A stretch of DNA of 64,000 bases from Calliopum simillimum (Eukaryota > Arthropoda > Insecta > Diptera > Lauxaniidae). Made by a program: the position numbers and the translations under genes. The stretch is taken from NCBI GenBank assembly GCA_951812925.1, contig OX638368.1:27467187-27531186 (forward strand), given 5' to 3'. Each line of letters opens with the position of its first letter. The stretch's first letter is position 1. The notes beneath the pieces are model-generated. The model worked only from the letters and a program-made list of their open reading frames with translations. It was not told where the DNA came from and searched no databases. Below, in pieces: positions 13,437 through 25,553 of the stretch.

Positions 13437-15626
13437 TAGAGTGAGTGGCACGACACATGGCAACGACATATAGAATACTAATAATAATACACTTATCATA
13501 AACAATTTTTCCCGGATAACATTATGAGACAATTGAGATTAAAAAGTTGTTGAAATCGTATTTTAATTGCAAAAAAATTGTTGATAGATGTCGAGAATTG
13601 AGTCAATATACTTTGATGTTGAAAATGTCAAGCTCTTGGAGATAGTGTTTCGCCAGACGGCTCATTATATGAATTTGAGTTATTTTCGATAAAACCTTTG
13701 TTGTATGAATAATGTATGTATGATAAAGAAAAGTGTTATCGCCCGTTCGTTTCGTAGAACTTTTGCAGTAAGAGCACGTGAGGCTGTCGTGTGCGCCTTA
13801 AGACTTGTTATTCTGTTTATTTATTTATTTCAACTTTTATTATTTATCTGTTTGTTTTCATTTTGATTTTTTATTGTTGGCTGCATATTTCTAGCTAAAT
13901 CTGTGGCGATACTTTTATTAACCGATGATGTCTGCTGAAATTTATTGTTATATACAAATGGTGATTTACATTTCGTAGCTTTCAACTGCATGTTTTAGCC
14001 ATTTATATGGATATTTAATATATATTTGTTTTTATGAAGATAACATATTTCGTAAATAAGTTCATTGACAGTGAATTATTTTAAAAGTCTACGATATATG
14101 CACATAGATTTTTTTTTTCTGGAATTTTAAAAGTTGTTGACTTGGGTTTTTTTCAAGATTTATTTTTTTTTTTTTATCGAATTAGTCTACTTTTTGTGTA
14201 TGCTACCAAAAGTCAATAATATTTGATTAATATATTTTGTTAAAGCATGTGTCTGTGAATTTCCGAAAAAAGTACCAAAACATGTTTCTTGTCCCACCTA
14301 TTTTTTATATTTTGGAATTAAAGATATAGAATATAACTCAAATTCTGGAACATTTTTTAAAAAATAAACATACATTTTCAATATTTACCAATGTTTTGTT
14401 TTTAAGTTTTGCTTGAATCAAATATAAAAAAATGAAAATGTAAGACACTAAATCAAATTTTAAAAAAATTGTGAAAAATTTTCCGTGTTGCCACCTATTT
14501 GTTTGTTTTTTAAATTAAATTTTTATTTTAGTGTTTTAAGACTAAATGGTTCAAGCAAAAATAACAAAAAAAAAACCCGGTGGCAACACCGAATGTTTTG
14601 TACAATTTTGGAATTAGTTTTTTGAGCGTTTCTGAAACCAAAAATTTTAATTTATTCAATTAAAGTAAGAACTACATAAGATTTTCGATAATATCCAGGT
14701 GGCAACCCTAAAAATTAATGCTGGATTTTAAAAAAATTTTATTGAAGTATTTTAAGACTAAATTTAAATTTTAAATAAATAGTTTAAGCAAAACTTACAA
14801 AAAAGAAAAAAAAAAAAAAACCAAGAGGAGAATTACTAAACGGAGAATGACAAAAAAAAAAAAAAAACAGTAATTACTGTTATATTAATGTTACAATAAA
14901 AATAGCAATTATTTTTAAAAAAGTTGAAACTGGTGGATAGCCCTCCTAATTGTTTATTGATTTAATTACATAAAGATGAAAGAACATGTATAGTGATATA
15001 AAAAAACTTAACAAAATTTTAAAACTTTTTTTCAAAAAAAAAAAAACGCACGAACACTCACTATCGGAAAACCAAAATTGACTAAGCTGTAAAAGACTTG
15101 AGTCACCTCTTTCTCTTCACTTTCAGTTCTCTTTTTACTCAATTTTTGAAAAATTTACAGTTAGCATTAGAAAAATTTTGCGGAGATAGTCCCAAATGAG
15201 GGATCAACTTCTTTGTATATCAATTCAATATAAAATTTTTTTTTCGAAGAGTTAACAGTAGCTGAAATATGTATAAAAACAGTGTCGTATAAGGAGTTTT
15301 TAGAAAAGAACGTAATATGCAAAACGGGCAAATTAAGGGTCAGCGTGGAGAATGACTTTTCTTAGTAAAATATTAAGAATTACTTTTTTTTTTAAAGTTA
15401 AAATATCAAATTTTAAATTAAAACATGGTTTTGAACCCCGGGACATTGAATGGTACATTTTTCAGAGAATCACCCATGTGCAGTAGTATCTACTTCGTAT
15501 TTCACATAGCGAATATTTTTTTTTTTGCGATTGAGGGGTGAAAAGTAGTTGAAGCATCTGATGGCCATTATCTTCCCCATTATGCCTTACCGTTCAACTT
15601 TTTCTCTTTGATCCTTACTCTTCAAG
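13437..15626. other. Degenerate repeats around 'ttgccacc' motifs; no gene
   Basis: Between about 14100 and 14830 the motif TTGCCACC, or its complement GGTGGCAAC, recurs (14489, 14579, 14699), embedded in A/T-rich blocks such as GTTTTAAGACTAAAT that recur near 14535 and 14749. This suggests old, partly inverted repeat copies. The rest is unassigned non-coding DNA. Confidence 0.35.
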
Positions 15627-15731
15627 CTATTATCCACTGAAGCATAGGCATTTCAACTCCATACAAAAACTAAAAACTAGTTTTGAATCTTTTGTGCGGA
15701 GTTGAAATGCCTTTAGTTCAATAGATGATAG
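15627..15731. repeat. 105-bp hairpin
   Basis: The left arm runs CTATTATCCACTGAAG then GGCATTTCAACTCC. The right arm mirrors it with GGAGTTGAAATGCC and GATGATAG. The loop is about 20 bp, so a transcript would fold into a long imperfect stem. It could be a small MITE or a hairpin RNA precursor; nothing here decides between them. Confidence 0.6.
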
Positions 15732-16915
15732 ATAGTTCGGAAAATAAGGATCTAATAGGAAGATCTAAAAGGTTAGGCTTAAGTAGGAAAGTAATAGCTA
15801 TCAGATCTCATTAGCAAAAATGTATTACACTGTTTACTGTACTTTGTTTTCGTGGATATTAAGATTTTATTATGAACATGTTGAGTTAAATTGACCTCCT
15901 CTCGAAGTATAAACCTTGACTAACAAGTGCTTTCAATTATTTCACCGATTCACGTATCCCTTATTCTAGCGATAGTTTGTTTCTACGATGCTTTCAAACG
16001 TTGACAATATAATAACACATTTCGAATTTAGTACCTTTCTTTCAATCTATCAATATCATCATTTGTCATCTATTGCTGGTTGTAGCGTGCTGCTGCTTCA
16101 TAATTTTCACACTCACTGTATTAAATTAACATAAATTTCTCAATTGACAGATTTATTGTGTTAACAATTTCTAATCGATAATTTAGAATGAAAACAAGAA
16201 TTTGGTAGATAACAACTTATAGGAAATGAATAATTGCTTCAAATAGTTGTTTATTTTTATCATCTGTTAATTGTTTAACCTTTTTCATTATGTTTGATTA
16301 TGTTAATAACAGTTTGCCCTAAACTATGCACTAAAATATAAACTATAAATGTACAGTGCATGCTGTAAAGTTAATTAGTAAATAGGGTGTTTCCAAGTGT
16401 TATCGTTTGAGTATGTGTTTTTTTTTTTTGTATACATAATTTCTAGAAAAAGCAGAGAAAATCGTAGATTTCAAAAAAATATTTAAATAAAAATTATGTT
16501 TACAAGATTTTCTTCTTCGATAAACTTTAATATTTTAAGATTTCTACCAACTTCATCGAAATCGTTTCGATACGCTTTGACTTTTATCAACTTCTTTTCT
16601 ATTTTTCGCGAGATAATCAGAAATTTCGGTTTTTGAGGTTAAAGCTTCAAGTTCGATGAAATTATTTTTAGAAAATTTTAAAGACATCTTAAAAATTAGT
16701 GTATTAGTGATTATGATTTGATCAGAATTGATTGAGTTATAGCAGAGAAAAGTTTGATTTTGTTGTCTTGCATTATCTTTTCTCGATAGTTCTTGATTCT
16801 TTTTGGATAAACTTTAATGTTTTTAGATTTCTACTAACTTTTCCGAAATTATTTTGATACGCTTTGATTTTTACCAACTTCTCCCCTATTTTTAGACTAT
16901 TTCAATGCTTTCGAT
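15732..16915. other. No gene recognised
   Basis: Unassigned AT-rich DNA. From about 16500 to 16900 several loosely similar blocks recur (for example GATAAACTTTAAT then TTAGATTTCTAC, near 16518 and 16805), suggesting a weak internal duplication of about 290 bp. Confidence 0.35.
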
Positions 16916-16924
16916 ACTTTTATC

Positions 16925-17447
16925 GGTTCCACTCAAAAGCGGCCAAAAAATAGCGGCCAAAAAAAAGGGGCCAAAAAATAGCGGCCAAAAAAACGGCCAA
17001 AGAAAAAAGGGGCCAAATACAAAAAAGGGCCAAAAAATAGCGGCCAAAAAAAGGGGCCAAAAAATAGCGGCCAAAAAAAAGCGGCCAAAAGACAAAAGGG
17101 GCAAAGTTAGTTAAAAAGTACAATGAAGTTAATTATAGTGAATGTGATTTAATGTTGACTTGATGAAATTCTAAATTGAACTGATTTGATTTTCAAAAGG
17201 GACTATCTTTTTCCATTTATTATTTACACAATTTGTCAATTTACTTTACTATTTTACCTAATGTCTTTGATTTTTAACAAAATAATGATAATTTAACACT
17301 TTAACCATTTTTGGCCTCTTTTTTCCCTTGGCCGCTTTTTTGCCGCTATTTTTTGGCCCCTTTTTTATTTGGCCGCTATTTTTTGGCCCCTTATTGTTGG
17401 CCGCTATTTTTTGGCCGCTATTTTTTTGGCCGCTTTTGAGTGCCACC
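16925..17447. mobile_element. Foldback element with minisatellite arms and 9-bp TSD
   Basis: A 523-bp element whose arms consist of short tandem units: GCGGCC followed by AAAAAATA or AAAAAA on the left (16925-17104), and the inverted form on the right (17313-17447). The extreme ends match as inverted repeats: GGT, two variable bases, then CACTCAAAAGCGGCC. The 9-bp sequence ACTTTTATC flanks both sides (16916-16924 and 17448-17456), consistent with a target-site duplication. Minisatellite arms with a 9-bp duplication are known for Drosophila FB elements and Mutator-type Rehavkus elements, so that affinity is inferred. The central 200 bp is non-coding. Long open frames across the arms are artefacts of the repeat. 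Confidence 0.8.
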
Positions 17448-17578
17448 ACTTTTATCGATGTTTTTCGATACTATTCAATGATCTGAAGGTATAACTAACT
17501 TTTTTGATACGAATATTTCGGATTTTGCGATGGTTTGCAACAATTTACGTTTAATGTCGAATTTTTGGAGATATCACC

Positions 17579-18452
17579 TTGATCAAAAGGTTCCCGGAAT
17601 TTATTTTTAAAATTAAAAATATAAGTTTATTCTTGAATATTGATGTGGTCCCCTTCAAAGTAATTCCCATCGACTGCCACGCACTTATGCCAGCGCTTAA
17701 TCCAGCTCTCAAAACATTTTTGATACTCAATTTTCGTTATGGCCATCAGTGCCGTTTTCGATTTTTGTATTATCTCCGATCGGCTGCTAAAACGTGTTCC
17801 GCGTAGTGGTTTTTTCAGTCGATCGAACAAAAAAAAGTCATAGAGAGCTAAATCTGGCGAATTTGATGGCTGCGGAATTGTATTAGTTGAGTTTTTGGTG
17901 AGAAACTCACGGATAATGATGACATTGTGTGACGGTGTGCATTGTCATAGTGTAAAATCCAAGAGTTGTTTTTCCAGAGATCCTTTCTTTTAGAGCGAAT
18001 TGCTTCACGCAGACGCCTCATTACACCTAAATAATACTCTTTGTTGACGGTCTGCTTTTCTGGCAAAAATTCGTGGCGTACAATACCGTTGTAATCCATG
18101 AAAACCGTGAGCATTACTTTCTTTTTCGACTGAAAACGACGTGTTTTTTTTTGGCCTTGGCACATCGGGCAGTCGCCATTCACTCCCCTGATGTCTGGAT
18201 TGAGTGTCGTACTCATAAGCCCACGTCTCGTCACCTGTAATGATGCGTTTGATGAATGCTGGGTCCGTTTCAACTTTAGAAAGCATGTCTTGAGCAATAT
18301 CGACACGATCTTTTTTTGCATGAAATTAAATCCAAAATCGAAATTCGCAAAATAACAGGTGCACTCAAAACTTCGTTACATTTACAAAAATTTGAATCGA
18401 ACAGCAGGGGACGCCACACGGTGATGATTCCGGGAACTTTTTGATCAATAGG
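17579..18452 (-). mobile_element. Second mariner element, internally deleted
   Basis: Inverted ends TTGATCAAAAGGTTCCCGGA (17579-17598) and a matching right end whose reverse complement is TTGATCAAAAAGTTCCCGGA lie about 870 bp apart, well short of a full-length mariner. The minus strand carries the C-terminal two-thirds of a mariner transposase. The N-terminal region between about 18320 and 18430 is missing or replaced. A TA follows the right terminus; the left TA is not intact. It is a different mariner lineage from the copy at 10340-11553. Confidence 0.85.
17627..18321 (-). pseudogene. mariner transposase fragment (DD34D)
   Basis: Visible blocks on the minus strand are ITGDETWAYEYD (first catalytic Asp), DYNGIVRHEFLP, VNKEYYLGVMRRLREAIR, WILHYDNA (second Asp), and a C-terminal block with FDRLKKPLRG and RWHKCVAVDGNYFEGD. 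At least two frameshifts join them. The nucleotide spacing between the second and third Asp codons corresponds to about 34 intervening residues once a frameshift is allowed, fitting mariner DD34D. The copy lacks its DNA-binding N-terminus and is inactive. Confidence 0.82.
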
Positions 18453-19421
18453 TATATATTTTGATTCTATACGATTATTTCTGATCTGCATGAAACCTTT
18501 AGATGTTTTTTTAAAATACTTTCTCTCTTTAAGCCTCTTTGCGTGAGTGTTTTTCAACACAATCTTCGATGCCATTCGATAATTTGCAGATTCTGTTGAA
18601 TCAGTTCCTATTCGTATGACTAAGTCAAGCTATAAAAGTAATAAATTAAGTAAAGGACTGTTACTTAATGCATTTTATAATTTGTTTATGAAAAACAACA
18701 TCTTGGCTTAAACTTATTTAGGTTAATAACAACTCTCTAATAAAATTTTTAATTAATTTAACATTAACATGTATCAAAAGTAATTAAATTAACGTGCTAA
18801 TAATATAAATAATTATATTAATTTATTGACTTGTGAGCAAAAATAATAAAAAAATATTCCATTAGAATTTCTAGAAAATTTAAAAATTAACAACAATTAT
18901 ATTGTTGAAATAACAAGTCTCTGATTAAACTGTTGATGACGCATCCAACTTAAATCTAACATATTTTGTTTTCTTTCTTCTTTACAGCATCCATCTCTCA
19001 CTATTAACAAATTAAAGACGTGTTAACAGGACATTTGTGTCTGTCTTTCCTTACTGCTTCATGTGTGCGTAACGTATGTCTGACTAAAAAAAAAAAAACA
19101 CCAATGAGGAGCAACAGAGAGTAAAAGAGATCGCAAATTAGAGCGAAAGAGTGAGCGAACGCTGTGCGGAAGAAAAGTGTGAAAGTATCACTGTGATAAT
19201 CTACATACTACATAAGTATATAAATAATTATATATATAAATATATATAGACAAAAACAATAATCACACAACAACGAAAGCGGCAGCACCATTTGTTATTC
19301 ACCACCACTACCTACTACTCAACACCGTAAGCAAACGAATTCACCACACTCGTCATCACCAACACTAACAACTCTACGCTCAAATAGTTTTAGCTCAAAT
19401 ATCAAATTAAATCATATTGAA
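18453..19421 (+). promoter_or_regulatory. Upstream region and probable 5' UTR of gene A
   Basis: This lies just before the first coding exon of gene A. A pyrimidine-rich stretch ending TTCTTTACAG at about 18987 could be the acceptor of a 5' UTR intron. From there to the ATG at 19422 the sequence is unusually rich in CAAC/ACCAC/CATC, typical of a fly 5' leader. I see no diagnostic TATA or initiator, so the transcription start is not placed. Confidence 0.35.
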
Positions 19422-22400
19422 ATGGATTTCGATCAAATACTCGCCAAATGCGGCGATTTCGGTCGCTATCAATTTATGATACTGGCCCTCTTTGGCCTAG
19501 TGAATGTCATTGTATCAATGCATTATTTTACTCAGACTGTGATAAGTTTTGTGCCCGATCATTGGTGCTACCATGAAAAGTTAGAAAATAAATCATTCGA
19601 TGAAATTGCAGCGATCTATGCGCAATTTAAAGAGCCATCGTGTACACGTTTGTTAGATCTCAATTTGGATGGTACAAATGCGACAAAGAGTGAGGAAAAA
19701 TGTGAACGTTGGATATATAAATATGATTATGGCTATAGAAGCATGAATACCGAGGTGAGTAAGAGTTTAACTCTCCATCTTTTAAAGGTTTTACAATTTC
19801 ATAATTTTCTTGCAGTTAAATTGGGTCTGCGATTCAGCATATAAAGCGCGCATTGGACAATCTTTATTTTTTATTGGCTCCGTTACTGGTACGCTCTTCT
19901 ACGGTTGTCTCTCCGATAAAATTGGACGTCTACCAGCATTGATCTTATCAAATTTCTCTGGTTTTATTGGTGATTTTTCAACGATATTTACAAAAAGTGT
20001 TACCACGTTTACGTTGTGTAGATTTATATCCGGTTTGGCGGCGGATACGAATTTCTACCTAATGTATATAATTGGTAAGTATTAATGAAACTATGTGCAT
20101 TCTTAAGAATACATGAAGTTTGTCGCAAAACAACGAGATTCTCTTTGGTCAAATAAGTTTTTAAAGAATAAATAGTACTAGAATAGCGTAGTGGTCAAAA
20201 TTCGACCACAAATGTTTTAAATAATTTTGGTACTTTTTGGACACTTTTGGTACATTTTTTGCTATATGGTACGAAATAGAAAAGCTCATTAATCATCCCT
20301 GGTATAATTCAAGCGAAATATTAACAAAACAAAAAGAATGAAGTCAGTGATATGCTTTTCGTCTTTTTCTTTGTGCTTTGTCCTTTTTTCAGCTTTGTGT
20401 GATCATGTATTTTGTTGTTTTAAATATTGAAAAATTTGTATGTACTTAATTTTACCTGACTTGAAGTCAAAATATTAAGATAATTTTAACTTTGTGCACA
20501 TCTACACATAAATACCTTTCTAATGGTGTATAATTTAAAGTCGTACTCTATTTCTAACATAGTAAAAAAAGATGGAAAAGTTTTTGTCTTGCATATAAAT
20601 ATATGCATAGATTAATGTAGCAGAAGCATAGCTAATTGCTGGCTACAATATTAAAACTTTCTTGAAAGTTCCTTAAACTTCTATTCTACATAATTAATTA
20701 TTTAACGTAATGTAATAAAAAACCATATCCACATATTCACCATTGACTCAGCGGCCAAAGAGAATTTTCTCCATAAATCTAGTAAAAGCTATTTCACCAC
20801 ATGTAAAATTCACTTCATACATTTTGGTTTGTGCAGATGCTTTGAAGTTCTTCAATAATTCTTCACTAAATTGTTTTATTCAATTCCATTACTTTCTTAT
20901 TTCTTTCAGTGCTTGAGTACATCCGTCCTTCGATGCGCACATTTGGACTCAATATGTCAGTTGGTGTCTTCTATACAGTGGGTCTTGTCTTTACGCCATG
21001 GCTTGCTGTTTGGGTGGGACATTGGCAATACTATTTGGCCTGCACATCAATTCCAATACTCTCGATATCCTTGTATTATTTTATTGTCCAAGAAAGCGCA
21101 CAATGGCTCGTTACACGAAATGATGTCGATGGTGCCATAAAGCGACTGAAACGTGTTGCAAAATTCAATGGTAGAAAGCTGAATCAAATTGAATTTGAAG
21201 AATTTCGTAAACATTGTGAAAAACAATATCAGAAACAGGGTGGCGATGATCAAAAAACCGCAACACTGGTTGATATGTTTAGAACGCCACGCATGCGCAA
21301 ACATACGCTGATACTCTTTTTCAAATCGTAAGTACTGCTACTCTCATTGCTATATTTAAAAGTTTATAATATATGATTCATTCTTTCTCAAATATCCTAG
21401 CATGGTGATAACACTCTGTTATGATGCTGTATCGCGTAATGTTGAGGGCATGGGAATGTCACCATTTGTAATGTTCTCGCTGAGCGCTATTGCCGTCTTG
21501 CCATCGAGTGTTATTCTCATATTGCTGCAAGATCGTATCGGACGTAAGGGTATGGCTTCTGGTTCGCTGTTGGTGGGTGGTTTCTTTACTGCTGCTGCTG
21601 GTATTGCTATTGCTTATCAGCAACATAATCATAATGCTATACTGCTGGCTTGCTTGACAATAGCTGCACGTTTTGGTGTTGCCATATCTTATGAATCTGG
21701 CTCACAATATGCTACTGAGTTGATACCAACATGTGTACGCGGTCAAGGTGTTGCTGCTGTGCATGTTGCTGGTTTTGCTGCATCATTTTTGGCGCCATAT
21801 ATTTTATGGTTGGGCACGTACTTTAAGGCGGCTCCATCGATCATACTCGGAGTATTATTCTTCTGTGGGTCATTTGTTTGTCTGCTACTGCCGGAAACGC
21901 TGAACAAGTAAGTTATAATTTTAATGAATATGGTTTTTAATTTGAGCGCTGCAAATACAAGAAATATTACCATTTCTGTGTTTTCGCATCTTGAACTAAA
22001 TGTTTTTCTTGCGAAACTCCCTCAAAAACTGTTTAATTTTAAATGAGTACATACATATATCTTGAAAACTAAATGCTTCTACATCTTAAAACTTATAGAA
22101 AGTTTTCTTTTGCCTATTTACTGAAGATTTGCATGCTTAGATATTAGTCTTGGTCTTGGTCTCGAAAAATTACCAAAACCAAGACTAATTTTGCACACCA
22201 CTACCCTCCTCCGATATAATCCAAAATTTTAAATCAATATACAGCTTCGTGAATATTTGAAATACAACAATAATATTTAATACCTTAGATGAAATTGGAT
22301 GTATCAAGCCACTAATTGAAAACAACCGCGATCGGGTCAAGGACACGCCCACCTCCCATATAGTCTAAAATTTGAAAACCCCATAATTTCGGAAATATAT

Positions 22401-24671
22401 AAAGTGCAACAATAATGTTTGATATCTGAGATACAATAAGTAGCATATAGCTGTTAGTTGAAAATGGGCGTGTTCGGGTCAAGGACACGCCTACCTTCCA
22501 TATGGTACAAAAAATTAAATCGCCATTATTTCGGAATTATTATTATTATTTCTCAAATTGTCCATTATTTTGTTTTCGAAAAATTTTATCCTTAATTTGG
22601 AATTATAATCATTTTTTGAGCAAATATTCCGTCATTTTGAATACGTCATTTCGTTTTCAAAAAAGTTGATCCCAAATTCGGAATCAGCAACCTCCTAACC
22701 ACAATCTTTTGAGAAAATTGTCCGCCATTTTGAATCCACCATTTCGGCCTCAAAAGCTCCCTAACCACAATTTTATTGTGATAAAATCATCTTTTGAGAA
22801 AATTGTCCTCCATTTATGAATCCAACATTTTGTTTTTGAAAAAATTGATTACGAAATCGGAATCAGTGACCTCCAAAACTCTCCTAGCCATTTTGTTTTC
22901 AAAAAAGTTGATCCCGAATTCAGAATCAGCGACCTCAAAAACCACAATTTTGTTGTTATATAATCATTTTTGAGGAAATAGTCAGTCATTTTGAATACGA
23001 CATTTTGTTTTCATAAATTAATTCGAAATCAGCGATTTCAAAAACTCCCCAAGCCCCAATTTTGTTTTGAAATAATCACTTTTGAGAAAACTGTCCGTCA
23101 TTTTGGATCCAACATTTTGTTTTCGAAAAAATTGATCACGAATTCGGAATCAGCGACCTCAAAATCTCACCAAGCCACAATTTTAATGTTTTTTTTTTTT
23201 TTTTTTTGAGAAAATTGTCCGGTATTTTGAATCCACTATGTTGTTTTCAAGAAAGTCGATCCCGGATTCTGAATTACCAACCTCAAAAACGCCCCAAGCC
23301 ACAATTTTGTTTTGATCAAATCATCTTTTGAAAAAATTGTCCGTCATTTTGGATCCACCATTTTCTTTTCGAAAAATTGATCCTGAATCCGGAATCAGCG
23401 ACCTCAAAACCCTCCTAACCACAATTTTACTGTGCTAAAATCATCTTTTGAGAAAATTGTCGAAAAAATTGATCACGAATTCGGAATCAGCGACTTCAAA
23501 AACTTCCCAAGCCACAATTTCGTTTTGATATAATAATTTTTTGAGAAAGTATTCCGCCATTTTGAATATGACATTTTGTTTTCGAAAAAATTGATTCCAA
23601 ATTCGGAATCAGCGACCTCAAAAACCCTTCTAGCCACAATTTTACTGTGACAGAATCATCTTTTGAAAAAATTGTCTGCCATTTTGGATCCAACATTTTG
23701 TTTTCAAAGAAGTTGATCGTGAATTCGAAATCAGTGACCTCCAAAACCCTCCTAGCCACAATTTTATCGGGATATGATAAGTTTTTGAGAAAATTGTCCG
23801 CCATTTTGGATCTGGCATTTTGATTTTTAAAAAATGGTACCCAGATACGGAACCAGCACCTTCAAAAACATAGAGCTGAATTTTCTTTTTTAACAATCAC
23901 GAGGAAAAATTGGTTAGAATCACACTCTAAACCAGTGTGCGGCATGTCATTGCTGTCACTGTCATTGTTGTCCCCGAAATGAGAAAATTATATAAAAATG
24001 CCACTGCAATGATCTATAATTTTAATTATCGATATTACGGAGAAAAGAAAATCGATATTATTCAAAGTTATTTTTGAAGGAAAAACCAGTATTTTCAACT
24101 ACCATATCAGATTTTATGGCTCAAAATTATCTTGTAATATACAGCCCTGTTTCGAAATCTATGTGATTTCAATTGCTTTTCATTGAGGAAGCGTTTTGTT
24201 GAAAACGATTACGGAACAGACCTGATAACTTCAAAAGTAACGAAAAACTGTGACTTTTGCACTTTTGGCTTTTGGGTTAGAAAATCTCAAATACCTGAAG
24301 TGATGAAACAATATGCAGCCGAATTCATAATCTTTCTGTTAACTTTTTTCGATAATGGTTTTTATCACTATTATTCCAATATGTCATTACTGTCCCCATA
24401 ATTAATCAATTGTTTCTTGTATTATTAAAACATGAATATATAATTAAACTTTCAACTTTCATTGTTTTCTTACAGAACACTTCCAAAAACCATCGAAGAA
24501 GGTGAAGAATTTGGCAAAGGCGAGAAAATGTTTGATTTTCCATGCCTGGCCAAAAGTGAAGATGGTACAGATTCCGAATTGGAAACGTATCATAGGAAAC
24601 ACTCTGTCAGCTCGGTGAAAGAAGCCGAAGAGGGCATACTGACGGATGCAAATAGTAATAGTTGTGCGTAA
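19422..24671 (+). CDS. Gene A: SLC22-like organic cation transporter (MFS)
   Basis: A predicted 12-helix plasma-membrane carrier of the SLC22 organic cation/carnitine transporter type; the substrate cannot be told from sequence. Coding exons are 19422-19754, 19816-20074, 20910-21327, 21401-21907 and 24476-24671, all bounded by GT-AG with consistent phases (0, 1, 2, 2), giving 1713 nt and 570 aa. TM1 lies at about residues 18-41, followed by a ~70-residue extracellular loop. The MFS signature DKIGR is at 145-149, ESAQWL at about 259, DRIGRKG near 381, and YATELIPTCVRGQG at 440-453, matching the ELxPTxxR block typical of SLC22. The ~64-residue C-terminal tail is hydrophilic. The start is the first ATG, and its MDFD-type N-terminus recurs in gene B. 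Intron 4 is 2.6 kb and filled with a tandem array. Orthology to a named Drosophila gene is not claimed. Confidence 0.9.
20075..20909 (+). other. Gene A intron 2, no feature seen
   Basis: An 835-bp phase-1 intron from GTAAGT to TTTCAG. It is AT-rich, and I see no conserved element, repeat or coding stretch within it. Confidence 0.6.
22300..22500 (+). repeat. Two 'cacgcc' repeat units in gene A intron 4
   Basis: The block CGGGTCAAGGACACGCC followed by CACCTCCCATAT (or TACCTTCCATAT) occurs twice about 124 bp apart (near 22336 and 22475). It belongs to the same loose class of 'cacgccc' dispersed repeats seen at 26.8-27.3, 32.4-33.0, 38.5-38.9 and 47.1-47.4 kb. Confidence 0.55.
22535..23890 (+). 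repeat. Tandem array, ~120-bp units, in gene A intron 4
   Basis: About 11 diverged head-to-tail units fill half of this intron. Each contains ATTCGGAATCAGCGACCTC, then AACC(C/T)...AGCCACAATTTT, TTTTGAGAAAATTGTCCGCC, ATTTTGAATCCACCATTTTG and GTTTTCAAAAAAGTTGATC. Most units are 110-125 bp; a few are shortened to 60-90 bp. The open frames on either strand inside it are repeat translations, not exons. Confidence 0.85.
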
Positions 24672-24761
24672 TAGAGAAAACAACAACAAAAAGCAACTAA
24701 AAAGAAATTAACAAACAACAACAAAAACAACAATATAGTTTATATAGTATATAGTTTACAT

Positions 24762-24767
24762 AATAAA
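24762..24767 (+). terminator. Candidate poly(A) signal of gene A
   Basis: AATAAA occurs 90 nt after the stop codon of gene A in a T/A-rich 3' UTR. It is the first canonical signal after the stop. In such AT-rich DNA it could be chance. Confidence 0.45.
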
Positions 24768-25484
24768 TTTATATAAATATGTGTATGTAAAGTTTATATC
24801 GATTTAAGTAAAAAAAAAAAGATTTATTTTTTTATATAGAATTTTTGTTTTTTAATAATTTATAAAAATTAAAAATAACGATTTTCTTAAAAAGCGGCGC
24901 AATTACAATTTAATAACATTTTTAGTACTTAAGTAATGCCTAAAAGCGAAAGCAAACACGGTTTAAAGTAGAAAAATTTGAACGGCTTTTTTTTGTAAAT
25001 TAAAAGCTTAAATTATGCGACGTTTACTAATATACATAAGCATATATGTATTGTAAGTTATGTACTTGCATATATGATTCTAATGTTATGTATTATGTAA
25101 ATCAAGTACGGATTTCGGTTTTTTGTTTCTTACCATTACCCTCTAAGCGGCAAATTTACTCAAACTTAAATGAAAATGCATAAACAAATTTAATTAAATT
25201 TAGTATTTTTTTTTAATTTTTTTTTTGAAACTTACAATTAAGCTTACATATACATACGTACATATATATATAGTAATGAGTAATTTCTAGTTAAACATTA
25301 AGCAAACAATTATACACATTACATTTGTCATTACTACAATTGAAACAAAACTACTTCATTTCTCATGATTCCTAGCAATTAGAAAAATATTTAAGTAAAA
25401 AAAGATAATGTTTTTGATAAAAAAAAGTATATAAATCTTGTCTTCTTTCTTCTCTTTTTTTTTTGTTTTTTTGAATTATTAATT
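24768..25484. other. Intergenic space between convergent genes A and B
   Basis: The stop codons of gene A (+) and gene B (-) are 882 bp apart. This AT-rich interval probably holds both 3' UTRs. I see no other gene or repeat. Confidence 0.5.
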
Positions 25485-25490
25485 TTTAAT
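25485..25490 (-). terminator. Candidate poly(A) signal of gene B
   Basis: On the minus strand ATTAAA, a common variant signal, lies 64 nt beyond the stop codon of gene B. No canonical AATAAA is nearer. Placement is tentative. Confidence 0.35.
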
Positions 25491-25553
25491 AAAAAATCAC
25501 GTCTTAATCTCTAATTTGAAACATTTCCAGCTCTTTTGCGCACAGAGTTTCTT

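Noticed and set aside
16892..17123. Three overlapping frames rich in Gly-Gln-Lys or Phe-Trp-Pro
   Set aside because: Direct translations of the GGCC minisatellite of the foldback element; periodic repeats stay open in all frames.
22991..23896. Frames of 72-102 aa within intron 4 of gene A
   Set aside because: They follow the 120-bp tandem unit and show no protein family; treated as repeat.
24183..24401. Extra exon in intron 4 of gene A
   Set aside because: No splice sites with matching phase and no similarity to genes B or C, which join the flanking exons directly.
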